Origin: Brachionus rotundiformis
Lineage: Eukaryota; Rotifera; Eurotatoria; Ploima; Brachionidae
Length of the DNA: 64,000 bases
NCBI GenBank assembly: GCA_016802295.1
Contig: JAESIW010000136.1
Span: 18,177 to 82,176, forward strand
Reading direction: 5' to 3'
Part shown: piece by piece, positions 24,201-34,653 of the stretch
Layout of the letters: each line of letters starts with the position of its first letter
Position numbering within the stretch: the first letter of the stretch is position 1
Notes under the pieces: generated by a model
Databases searched by the model: none
The model's input: the letters and a program-made list of their open reading frames with translations, nothing else
Told to the model about the DNA's origin: nothing
Made by a program: the position numbers and the translations under genes

Positions 24201-25810
24201 ACTTGTTGACAATTATTATTCTATGTATTTAGACAAACACTCAAAGCTATTTTTTATTTAATTTTTTTTCTTATTCAAATGTAATAAACATTATATAACA
24301 AGTTGTTTATTTAGGCAAAAACCAGCAAACTTTGGCCAAAAAGATTGGAAATCACAACTAACCCAAAATAGACTTGATTGTTTGGCATAGCTTGAGGACT
24401 TGGCTATTCTAAATAATAACTTTTATAAGTCTTAGAAATAAACGATTGTTTAAGTTTAGCTAAATTAGTCATTAAATTTATGTAATTTGGCCTAAATTAA
24501 CATTTAAATAAGGAAATTAAATCTAAAGATTAGTTAATAATACACGAATGCTTAGTCGCTTGATGATTAAGTTGTTTTCGGCTTAAAGCTCGGTCCGAAG
24601 ACAACTATGTCATTTAAATCTAATTTCGTTTGACATTTTTTAAGGAATTTCAAAATTAATAAAGATAAAAATAATTAATTCAAAATAACAAAAAAGAAAA
24701 ATTAAAAAATAAGAAAAAAAAACAGCAAATTTTTAACCCATTGAGTTTAAATGAAGCACAAAAATTATCAAAATAATTAAGCCATAGTCTAGTTAATAAT
24801 AGATGTACACCTGAGTTATGAAAAGAATAAAATTAAATTGATAGCTCATTCAGACCAATGTTTTCTGGCTAAAATAATTTTCCTACTAAGTAAATATTCA
24901 ATTAGCAATTGATGAATATAATTAGGGTATTTGAAGGAAACGTTGGTCTTGAAATTCGCTTGAGAATAATTGCTGCTCTGGCTCTTATCTGATTGAAAAT
25001 AGTTTTAAATCTAGCGAAACAAAAAAACAATGTGAAACAAAACATTTAATTAAATGTCGTATGAGTAACGTGGCATGAACAGCACTAAATTAGAATAAAA
25101 ATGTCAATGGATAAGTTCTTTATATTTGGTTCCGTTTATTTTTCTTAACTCTCAATAGGTGATTAGATTCAGAGAAAAATAAAGTTCATGCTTGATTAAA
25201 TTTCAAGAATTTATAAGATTTTTTTGTTTTTTAATCTCATTCACTTGGGCGTTAGTCTCAATTTTAATCTTAGTTGTTATATTTTTATAAAGATAATCAA
25301 TACATTTTTTTTTTTATAAATTTTTTAAATAAACATGGTGATTCTTGAGGGAAATAACTTTTTGTTCATATTGTTGTTGTTGTTCTTATTTTCAAGTTTA
25401 TACCTTAAGATTTTAATATTTTTTGTTCAAGCTAATTTAAATAAAAGACTTTTGATTTTTGTTTAAAAATAAATTTTTTTTGTAAATAAATTTAAACTTT
25501 TATAAATCTTATTTAAAATTAATTTTTAAATCAAACAATATATAGATCGAGTTTCAATATAATTTTGGCGTTGATTGGGAGTTTTCTTTTCTTGTTGTAT
25601 TAGACTTGGGAAATATATTAACTTCAGTTGTTTTTTATTATTTTTTTTAAATGAAAGGAATCACTAAAAATTTAAATAAATATAAGTTTTTGACTTAATT
25701 ATTTTGCTCATTCAAAAAAATACAAAAATAAATAATAACCTAGTGGGACATTGGGAAAAAATAGTAAAATAATTTTTTTTTTATTTTATTTAAAATTAAA
25801 AGGAAATAAT
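21237..25810. other. Long AT-rich intergenic region
   Basis: About 4.6 kb with no convincing exon. Contains a short (TA)n tract at 23853-23873 and a locally GC-richer island near 22840-22980. It could carry distal regulatory DNA for the BMP gene, but no specific element can be supported. Confidence 0.5.
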
Positions 25811-27385
25811 TTAATTTTCCATTTCTTCTTCATTGTCGTCATCATCAATGTCCTCATATTCGTCATCATCGTCCTCGTCAAGATCTTCATCACTAGTTAC
25901 ATCTGGCTGATCCATTTCAGCCATGCATCTATCACATTGGCAATTGAATAAATAATTTTCTCTATTGAGAAATGATTAAATTAATTTTAATTTTAAATTT
26001 TAGAAATTTACCTTAGCATTTTTTGTCTAGTGTGCCTGCTACTGTTGAGCTCGCATTCGTCTAGATATGAGATTAAAACCTCTTGACCAGGTTGTAAGTC
26101 CTCCAGAGCCACAATGCTCAGCTCGAAATTGTTGCTAAGAAAAGATATTTGTGCATTTGGTCTACAGCTATGATTTATCATGCTCTGATATTCGTATATT
26201 CCAGAACCTTCGGAATTAAGAAAATTTCCAGCAGCTTAAAAATTTTTTTAATTCTTTTTCCCAAAATTTTTTCATGTTTACTTTTATCCAATTTTGTGTA
26301 CAATTTGTCAATAAATTTATCTAATTTTTTCTTTTCAATTTTGGAAAGAGTATTCAATTTGGACACATTATCGACATATACACTGAACGGACTAGTTCCA
26401 ATACCTTGCGAATTACGACCAAATAATGCAAACAATTGACAAAAGCCATCTTTGGATAACCATGGCTCACATTTGGGCACATAAAAATTATTTTTAAAAA
26501 TATCAATAGTCATTTCTCTTAAGCTTTCTAGTTCATTCTTTAAAATAAAATAAAAAATAAAATTTTTCAATTCAAAGTAATTAAATTTATTTGATTTACA
26601 AAAAATTTTTCTTTCAAAAGCTTGTGGGGTATCTGATCTTTTTCGTTCACAAGTCCACATTCAAAATTTGATAATTTTCTTACCAATTCTTCATTATTTG
26701 GCATCTTTAATAGTAAAATTAAAAAAAAAAAACTCTTTAAAAAAATAAAAAAATTAACTTGTTTCATCATGGCTAATAGTTTTATGATAAGATAAATTGT
26801 GGTAGTCTCTGGTGGAAAATGCATTTGTTTCCATACATCCATTAAAATATTAATTGGATGGTTTGAATTTTGGCGATTTTCGCCTAGACATAGAGTTTGG
26901 TGATATAAATGGTAAGCTTGATATCTACAATCTTCACTGCAATACTCGATTCCACAATTTACACATGAACAATGAGATGTTCTATTGGTGGCACAGCATT
27001 GTTTAAGGTAGGGAAGGTTTATAGTAGGATCTTCAGCCAAACGTCTAATGTTTTCTTGGGCAGATTCAAGTGGACGCATACAAAATTCACATGCCTTAAA
27101 ATTGCTGATTTTTTAATGAAATATTTTATATTATTAAACTGATTACTTTATATTTATACAATTCGTTCCATGGAAATTGTGCGCTTACAATAGGCCTCTC
27201 GTTGAAAATGATCTCGCCTTTGGTGAAAGATTTTTTGGCAATCAATGATCGATTCTGTTTTGGATTTAACATTTTAATAATTTAAAAGATTATTATTTAA
27301 TTACTTTGTTCTCATCGATGACTTTGATTTCGAAGTTTTCAAAAAAAGTGCTATTTACATTAAAATTGGCATTTATGTCTAACAT
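25811..27385 (-). CDS. SMYD5: SMYD5, SET and MYND domain lysine methyltransferase
   Basis: Seven exons on the minus strand: 27385-27305, 27254-27147, 27094-26759, 26704-26600, 26537-26282, 26234-26012, 25961-25811, 419 aa. SMYD5 is a SET-domain protein methyltransferase with an inserted MYND-type zinc finger. Seen: split SET N-half (SLIAKKSFTKGEIIFNERP), the CEFCMRPLESAQENIRRL and zinc-binding CxxC ... YCSEDCRYQAYHLYHQTLC segments, PPETTTIYLI, FALFGRNSQGIGTSPFSVYV, FLNSEGSGIYE, SET core NHSCRPNAQ, the ISYLDECELNSSRHTRQKMLRENYLFNCQC post-SET region, and the acidic Asp/Glu tail typical of SMYD5. Length is close to vertebrate SMYD5. It lies head to head with NUDT12, 503 bp between start codons. 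Confidence 0.95.
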
Positions 27386-27888
27386 TTCCAGAAACTTATT
27401 TTAAAATGTTTTTACACGCGCTTTGCCAAATTATAATTTTAATTTTTAAAATAAAAAAAATATTTATTTATCTTCTAGCCATTTAATTAAGAAATTAACT
27501 TAACTTTTTGTTTAAAATCAATTTTTAATTAACTTTTAATAATTTGAATTTTTTTATAGTAAATGCTAAAAAAAATTTGGAGACAATTTTGTGTATAAAA
27601 ATATTTTTAAAAAAATTACATTATTTTTTTAAGTGTGCATTTTGCTCTTAATTTTTTTTTGTTTTAGAATCAAAAAGTATTAGATAACCATCAAAATTGA
27701 GATTTTAATAATTAAGATTATCTTTAGAATAGGAATGAATCTATGAAAAGTTGATCTAGATTGAGAAAAAAAAAACTTGAGTTCTAAATTTATCTTTGAT
27801 AAAGTATCATAAATTTGCGCCAAGCTTAGATATTAAATTATGAAATTTTTTAAGTTTCTTTTGTCTTAAAAAATTTTAACTATAAATT
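27386..27888. promoter_or_regulatory. Shared upstream region of divergent SMYD5 and NUDT12 genes
   Basis: A 503-bp AT-rich interval between two start codons facing away from each other. It must hold both promoters. No clear TATA or other element is identifiable in the AT-rich background. Confidence 0.5.
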
Positions 27889-29358
27889 ATGTACATTAAA
27901 AATTTGTTCAAAAGTCTCAAAGTTTTGGCAAATCAAGGCCAGAACAGCCGAGCACTTGGACATTGTTATTCACTTTTGGATACAAATAACACTTTTGATC
28001 TAATCGCTCACACGACAGGCTTTGATGGTCTAAACCATATTCTTAATCAAAAATTTAAATTACACACTCAGCGAGAAAAATTATCTAAAAAAAATTTTAA
28101 ACATCTCTTAAGATCTAAATCATATGATCAAAACTTTTACGTAAAAATGTTCAATCCGACCGTAAACTATTTCGCTCATTCATTTATTGACCGATGCGCT
28201 GACAGGCGCAAGGACTCCAATTGGATCAGCCAAAAGCTTACTGACGATGGTTCAGTTTTTGTTCTTTTTCACGTGGACAAGCCATTTGTTTATGTGAATG
28301 ACTCGGCCAAAATGTTTTCCTTATGCAAGTTCAATTACACACAAATTAAGCCATTTTTGGACGCCCAATGTAACTATGTCTTCTTAGGCCTAGAGTATAT
28401 GAAAAACTCTAGCCAACTCTCCAATTTATCGCCCTATTCATGTGTCGACTCATATGACAGAAGCAATGGCAAAGCTTGGTTTGTAATCGAAACTAGCGGA
28501 TTCGATGCTGACATAGAAAAAGTGTCATCATTGTTTCCAGAGCAGGGGAAATTTTTTGAAGGAAATTTTCTGCGCCTAATGGCCATCCAAGACATGCATG
28601 AATCAAGTATCATAGCTCAAGTATAAAATGAACAACTTAATTAAAATATAATTTTAATTTTTTAACAAGGCTAGATCTATTTTATGCTGGATTGATAGGA
28701 ACAAATTTTGTGCCTCGTGTGGCACCAAGAGTCAGCTAGATGATGCTGGTTCAAAATTGACCTGTATTAATCCAGACTGTAAATCAAACAACAAATCATT
28801 GAACAAACATGTACCATCGAATATTCACTATCCAAGAGTGGATCCCGTTGCCATAATGTTGATTATTAATAAAGCACAAACTCATGTTTTGCTTGGTAGA
28901 AAGCGACAATTTCCCAAGAATATGTTTAGCTGTTTAGCAGGTTATATTGAGGCAGGTTTGTTGGGTTTATTTAAATTATTATTTAAATATAAATTTATAA
29001 AATTTATCTTTTTTTTTTAATATCTTTTAAAATAATATTCATTTTAGGAGAATCAATAGAAGAAGCAGTGCGTAGAGAGTCATTTGAAGAGTCAGGCGTG
29101 TATACTGACCGTGTAGTTTACCATTCAAGTCAACCGTGGCCGTTTCCAAGCACCCTGATGATAGGCTGTTTTGCTTATGCCACTTCGGAAGAGTTGAACA
29201 TAGATCAAGATGAAATCCAAGAAGCCAAATGGTTCAGCTTGGATGAGTTGGAAATGATTTTAGAAAATAGACATCCAGAAAATATCACGATACCAACTGA
29301 GCGTACAATAGCTCATCAATTAATTAAACATTTTAGCAAACATAAACCAAAATTGTGA
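27889..29358 (+). CDS. NUDT12: NUDT12-type NAD(P)H diphosphatase, likely peroxisomal
   Basis: Three exons: 27889-28620, 28670-28955, 29048-29358, 442 aa. This family hydrolyses NADH or NADPH to nicotinamide mononucleotide and AMP, and removes NAD caps from RNA. Seen: NYFAHSFIDR N-terminal Nudix-like region, four-Cys zinc ribbon (FCASCG ... CINPDC), HYPRVDPVAIM, Nudix box GYIEAGESIEEAVRRESFEESGV split by the last intron (G, E, REx2EE residues present), the family motif SQPWPFPSTLMIG and AHQLIKH. The C-terminus PKL is PTS1-like, matching the peroxisomal form. Difference: the first about 100 residues do not show the ankyrin repeats of vertebrate NUDT12. Confidence 0.93.
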
Positions 29359-29421
29359 CTTAAACAAAATAGGTTGAATATTTTAAAGGTCTAATTAGCA
29401 AAATATTTATTTATTAACCTC

Positions 29422-29448
29422 NNNNNNNNNNNNNNNNNNNNNNNNNNN
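29422..29448. other. Assembly gap (27 N)
   Basis: A run of N just downstream of NUDT12. True length unknown; the flanks do not obviously belong to one repeat. Confidence 0.99.
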
Positions 29449-29689
29449 CTCGAAAAAAAAAAAAGCTAAAAAAAAATAAATTAATAAAATTTTTTTTAAA
29501 TAATTTTATTTTCGGTATTGTTTTTAAATTCGTATAGGTTCAATGAAAATTCTAGAGACATAGAGAAAGAGAACGAAAAGCCAACAAGAAAAAAAAATTA
29601 TGTCAATTGGGTTTATAGCAATTAAATACTAGAAAACTAGCCGAGATTTAGTTCGTTGTTAGTTTAATTTTTATATATATTTTTTTTTG

Positions 29690-30365
29690 GGTCAATTTTA
29701 AAAATGGTTTTATATTAATTTATTAGATTTTACTTTTAGAAAAATGGCTTAAAATGGTCAAATCATTTCTTTTTAGTTTCTCTTCTTAATATTTTTTAAT
29801 AAATAAAACAGTTTTGGTCGAATTTATTATTATTTATTTTAGTTAACGCTTTCAAGGTAATCTAAGATAGAATTTTGGTAAAATTTGGCTTTGCTTTTGG
29901 TATGATGTTTTAACTACTTATTTTGTTTTATTATTTTATATTAATTTTATTAGATTTTGCTTATAGAAAAAGGCTTAAAAATGGTCGAATAATTTCTTTT
30001 TAATTTTCTTTTATCACAGGTTTTTCCAGTAAATAAATCAGTTTTGGTTATTTGGTCAAAATGCGATGTAAAATAGAAAAAATTAAAAATAAAAAATAAA
30101 ATAGAATTTTGGTAGAATTTGGCTTTGCTAATGGTGAAATATTTAATTAATTATATTAATCTAATTTTAATAAGTTTTACTTTTATTAAAATGGCTTAAA
30201 AATAGTAAAATTATTTTTTTTAATTTCCTTCTCAATGTTTTTCATTAAATAGATTACTTTTGGCAAATGGTCGAATTGAGTTGTAAAGTTGGAAAACTTT
30301 AAAAAAAAACAAATAAAATGCAATTTTGGTAAAATTTAGCTTTGTTTTTGGTAGAATTTTTTTTA
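29690..30365. repeat. Three degenerate tandem repeats of about 225 bp
   Basis: The passage TATTAGATTTT(A/G)CTTTTAGAAAAATGGCTTAAAA... recurs at about 29721, 29948 and 30168, each followed by ATTTC(T)TTTT, a TTTTCxxTAAATA stretch, CAGTTTTGG or ACTTTTGG, and AATTTTGGTA(G/A)AATTT(G)GCTTTG. Spacing is about 220-227 bp. The copies differ by many substitutions and small indels, so the array is old. Confidence 0.75.
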
Positions 30366-30966
30366 TTTAAAAAAAACTTCAAAACGATATATTTGATAAT
30401 TTAGTAAGCCATTTATCTAGATCATATAAAGTTCAGGGTTGACCAAAATAGTCCAGATTAAGTGATTAAAAAATAAATGAGATACATTTTTTTAAATTTT
30501 TATCAAAATTTTTTGTATACAATTTGTTTTATTTTTGTCTCAATCGTCGCAGCTCGTTGACCAAAGAGCGAGCCAATTTGCCAATCTTTTTCAATTAAAT
30601 AAATTAAAAAAGAAAAATCTTAGTCCCTATTTTTGCATAATTGTTTAATTTTTGTCATTTTAACGTTAAGATTTTATCAAGCATAAATTCTATTCATAAA
30701 AAAAGTAAATGACAAGAGAAAAATTCAATTTAAACCAACTCTTGTCAAATCACTGCCTACTCCAAATTAAATGAGAGAATTAAAATATTTTAAAACGTCA
30801 TTAAGCCATTGTTTCACTCAATAAACAACTGAATCTAATTAATATTTTACTTAGTAATTTTGCAATTGTCTCGCTGAAAAATCTTAATAAATGGTACAAC
30901 CTAGTTCAAGTTGTATCTATTGGATTAGACAAGACAAGACAGTTTATTTTAGATGGCTGTTTTATT

Positions 30967-31010
30967 TCTCTCTCTCTTTCTTTCTATCCTCTCTATCTCT
31001 TTGCTCTGCT
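30967..31010 (+). repeat. CT-rich microsatellite
   Basis: Imperfect CT/CTTT tract. Similar pyrimidine tracts occur around the GC-rich gene downstream (32504-32516, 33801-33829) and upstream of the bZIP gene (54389-54413). Confidence 0.7.
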
Positions 31011-31599
31011 ATTGGAATTGTCTGGCTATTTTGAATATGGCGCTTGACTGACAATTTAACTCGGCCTAGCAATTAGTAGAGTTTAATTTCATCCGATATG
31101 TTTATGAATTCTGACGTTATAAACTAGACTAGAAAATGCAGGTATTAAATAAAGAAATTGGATTTTAGTTTTGTTTTCTATTTGATTAATTTATGTTTAT
31201 TTATTTATTTATTTTTTATATGAAATATAGAAAAGAAAAATGGTTGTAGATTTGTTCTAGTAAAAGTGACATATTATAAATGTTTAGTGGGTTGCTTAGC
31301 GCAGCCAATCAACTAGGCCCATCGTAGCCGTGCTATCTGTAGAAAATTAGTTCTGTTAGGGCCGGTGTCCTTAACTCGACAGCATAAACTTTTGGATTAA
31401 TTATAATACTATTCAAATAGTTTAATAAAAACAAATGATCTTTAATTTATTCCATTAACGTTTCTTTGCTTTTTAGTTGTTGCCTCTTCACACATAAATT
31501 ATTCCGATTAGAACGACTTGATGAAATATCTTCTATTTTTTCTGTTCATATTAGGGCTTTAGTATTTCTCCATTTATCAACTAGCAGAACTTTTTACTT

Positions 31600-31775
31600 A
31601 TGTCACATACATTCGGTTATGTCACGTCAATTTTTTGGGTAAACAGGTCATCACTTTTGGACATGTGACATAATTTGGTAATGTGACATCGGATGTGACA
31701 ATGTGACACAGCCAGTTAATGGCTTGGATGTAGTAGAATCAAGACAGAATTTATTCAAATTGACTTAATGTGACA
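31600..31775. promoter_or_regulatory. Cluster of ATGTGACA / TGTCACAT motifs
   Basis: Seven matches to ATGTGACA or its complement lie within 176 bp (31600, 31619 with one mismatch, 31663, 31681, 31693, 31701, 31768), on both strands, about 0.9-1.1 kb upstream of the GC-rich gene. The core TGACA resembles TALE homeodomain sites, but the factor is a guess. Confidence 0.35.
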
Positions 31776-32662
31776 CAACCAAGGGGGAAGTTGATTTATG
31801 ATAAGATAAAACCAAAGTGTTTAGGAGAAAAAAAATTTTATTTTAGAGAAACTAAATAAATAAATAAAAAATTATCTATTTGTGTTTATAATCAGCTCGA
31901 TTGTGTATGCAAGCGACCGGCTGACTAACGTTTTTTCATAAATTATTCCCAATTTTGCATCTCAGAGTCAGTTAATCATTTAATAAGCATTGATAGATCA
32001 AGTTAAATTAAGATAAATCGAATTATGAATCGAGCGAGAGGACCATTGAGTGGCCGCAATTATGCACAAAACGTAATGAGACTAACGAACAAAAATATAT
32101 AGAAAAGAGAAAAAAAAAAAAACATATATATACAATTAAAACTAAAATAAATAAACACTGACACAGATACGAAACTATGTCTTTTGTATTATTAGTCGAA
32201 AAGTGTTTAGTATTTTTTTTTCTCTTTTTTTATTTTTTTTCGTTCGAAATACAACAACGAACGAGTGAGCATACAAGAGAGATCCTAATTATAATATTTT
32301 TAATATAAATATATATTTTTTTTTTGCTAACTCTCTTTCTCTTTTCAACTAATAATAAAAAAAAAAACTAACAAGAAAATATAATTCTGTATATTCAGTT
32401 TATTTAGAAGTTTATAATTATTATTAAAATTATTATTAGACTTAATCATGATCTAAATTTTATTTCAAGTTTCAATTGATCAAAACATAATTTTTTATTT
32501 TTTTCTCTCTCTCTCTTTTATAAACATATAAAACTAATCTAATGAATATAAATTTATTTTTAGCTATAAATATATATTAAAAAAAAAAGTGTTCAATTGA
32601 CGGCATTTCTGGTTGGTGACTTGCCAGACGATGAAATATTAACTTCTTGGTGTCTTGGGACA

Positions 32663-33586
32663 ATGTTTAATGAATACGTGAACCACTCGAATCAGTGTTC
32701 GAACTACTACAGCGTGGTGCGCAAGGAGGACGTGCAGATGCAGCAGGCGGACACGGGCCGCTTCAAGCAGAAGTGGATGGACGTGAGCCAGTCGTACCCG
32801 CAGCAGGCCCAGGCGGCCCAGTACCACCAAAAGCCGCAACAGTACGCCTACGAGTACAGCCGACAGTCGAGCACGCCGAGCCAAACGTACGAGTTCATTC
32901 CGAAGGCGGCGGCGGCGACCGGCGAGCGCTCCGTGACGCCCACAGTCCAGCCGCAGCCGCAGCCGCAGAAGCAGTACTACTATGCGAACAGCATGCCGAA
33001 CAGGGGCTACTACGCCACCGCCACCGGATACGAGTACGGCTACGAGCAGTCGGCCTCGCCGGCCAACAAATTCGCCAAAAAAATCTCCTCCAGCTCGCTA
33101 AATAATGCATCTCAAGTGGACTTTAGTCAGGCGCCAACGCCCTCCTCTTCGTCGACATCTAGCGTGCTCTCGCCACAGCCGCAGACCAAAATCGACTCGC
33201 CCAAGTCGTGGAACACGCCTGTGCCCACGCCGCTCTCCGTTAGTCAGACAACACCGCCGCGCAACACTCACTCCTCCTCTCAGTCCAACGCCAACAGCTT
33301 TAGCGAACAGCTGAACGCCTCGGACAAGACCCTCGAACCGTCTTCCAAGTCCATACTTAGCGAGATAAACATCAACATTGACGAGCTGTTCATGTACTAT
33401 CCGGCAGTGTTCGAGGAGATCTACTATTCCCTTAAGCTGAGCTCCATAGAACAAATAGAAAACGATCTAAGAAGGTATTTGGAAGAGCAGTTTAAGCTGA
33501 ACTTGTCGAGTAGTTCGAGCTCTCCGGTTAGTGCCAATCCGGCTGCGTCCGCTGCGCCGACCAATTCGGCTGGCATCAGGATCTGA
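32663..33586 (+). CDS. GC-rich single-exon gene of unknown function, Gln/Ser/Tyr/Pro-rich protein
   Basis: 307 aa from the ATG at 32663; the frame is open back to 32570 without another ATG, so a longer product from an unseen exon or a non-ATG start is possible. I do not recognise the family. Visible: an N-terminal MFNEYVNHSNQCSNYY segment, a long disordered centre rich in Gln, Tyr, Ser, Pro and Ala, and a compact predicted helical segment near the end (ININIDELFMYYPAVFEEIYY, then IEQIENDLRRYLEEQF) followed by a Ser/Ala tail. The central part is strikingly GC-rich with G/C at third positions, unlike all neighbours except the bZIP gene. The frame choice is supported by typical residue composition; competing frames are Arg-rich shadows. 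Flanked by CT tracts. Confidence 0.75.
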   Translation: MFNEYVNHSNQCSNYYSVVRKEDVQMQQADTGRFKQKWMDVSQSYPQQAQAAQYHQKPQQYAYEYSRQSSTPSQTYEFIPKAAAATGERSVTPTVQPQPQPQKQYYYANSMPNRGYYATATGYEYGYEQSASPANKFAKKISSSSLNNASQVDFSQAPTPSSSSTSSVLSPQPQTKIDSPKSWNTPVPTPLSVSQTTPPRNTHSSSQSNANSFSEQLNASDKTLEPSSKSILSEININIDELFMYYPAVFEEIYYSLKLSSIEQIENDLRRYLEEQFKLNLSSSSSSPVSANPAASAAPTNSAGIRI

Positions 33587-34509
33587 ACTTGTTACTTAAC
33601 ACAAACAGGATTTTATTTTTGTACAAATATAGAGATAACCAAAACTAAAATTTAATTAATTGACCAAACATATGGTGTTCATACAGTAATTTTGCCTGGA
33701 TAAAAACAATCGAGTTTTCATGTCAATAAAATTGAGTTTTTAAATTTTTTAAATTAAATATCATATAATGTCTTTTATATTAATAATAATTTTATACATG
33801 TCTCTCACTATCTCTCTCTTTCTTTCTTCATCTATATATCTATATATCTCACTTTATTATATTAATATCTATACATGCATATAATTGATCTTTTTTTGTA
33901 TAAATTTCTTAAGGTTAATTTTAAAGAGGAATTTTTCAATTGTTTATGTTTTTTTATCATTTTTTAAAGTAATTTTTATATTAATGATTATTAAACTTGT
34001 TCGTTTTCATTTTATTCGAATAAATATTTTTCATAGTAAACGTTAAAACATTTATTTAAAATTTATTTAAATAATTTTGATTTTTAAAATTAAAAAACCA
34101 AACTAAAAGAAAGATAAATTAGTAAATTATTTAGTTTATAAACCATATTTTAGACCGGTCGTATTTTTTTACGGTCCTAAATTTGGACCGTCTAGCTGAC
34201 CGGCCAAATGACCGCCTGCCGGTTTTTAAAAATTTTGGCTGCATTGGTTTCCGCTTGTACGGATCCCATCACCAAAAATTATATGATAATATGTTTTTAA
34301 ATACAATAAAATTCAATTTTAACTTGCCAAGGTTAAATTGAAATGTTAAGACAATAAAAACCTCTTAGTCAAATCTGAGCCTAGGCTCAAAAAGTAGTAA
34401 ATAAGGATGAAAAAGTCAAAATTTATCAAAAATAATTATCAAAAATTGGCTTAATATATCACCCTTTTCTCAATAATATAATTTATCAGACAATCCTTCT
34501 CAGAAATAG

Positions 34510-34653
34510 GAATCAAGAGATAATTCTTTATATTTTTGGCAAACGTATTCAATACAGTACAGTGACAATCTTCTTCGATACAATTTGATTGATGCTCTCA
34601 ATCCCAAATTGGACTACTTCGATCCAAATGACAATATTTGTTTAATTTTTTAA
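34510..34653 (+). other. Short coding-like open stretch, possible exon or gene relic
   Basis: 47 codons open to a TAA, reading YFWQTYSIQYSDNLLRY then LIDALNPKLDYFDPNDN, with an AG acceptor just before (34508-34509). Residue composition looks protein-like and is unusual for this AT-rich spacer. No start codon or partner exon was found and the family is not recognised. Confidence 0.2.

Larger units (their letters stand above)
29359..32662. other. Repeat-bearing intergenic region
   Basis: No coding exon seen. Holds the N gap, degenerate tandem repeats (29690-30365), CT-rich tracts, a GC-richer island (about 31285-31385), a cluster of ATGTGACA motifs (31600-31775) and the leader of the next gene. 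Confidence 0.5.

Noticed and set aside
32695..33454. Arg- and Ala-rich open frames overlapping the GC-rich gene
   Set aside because: High GC removes stop codons from all frames; the chosen frame alone has balanced composition, a helical C-terminus and a proper stop.
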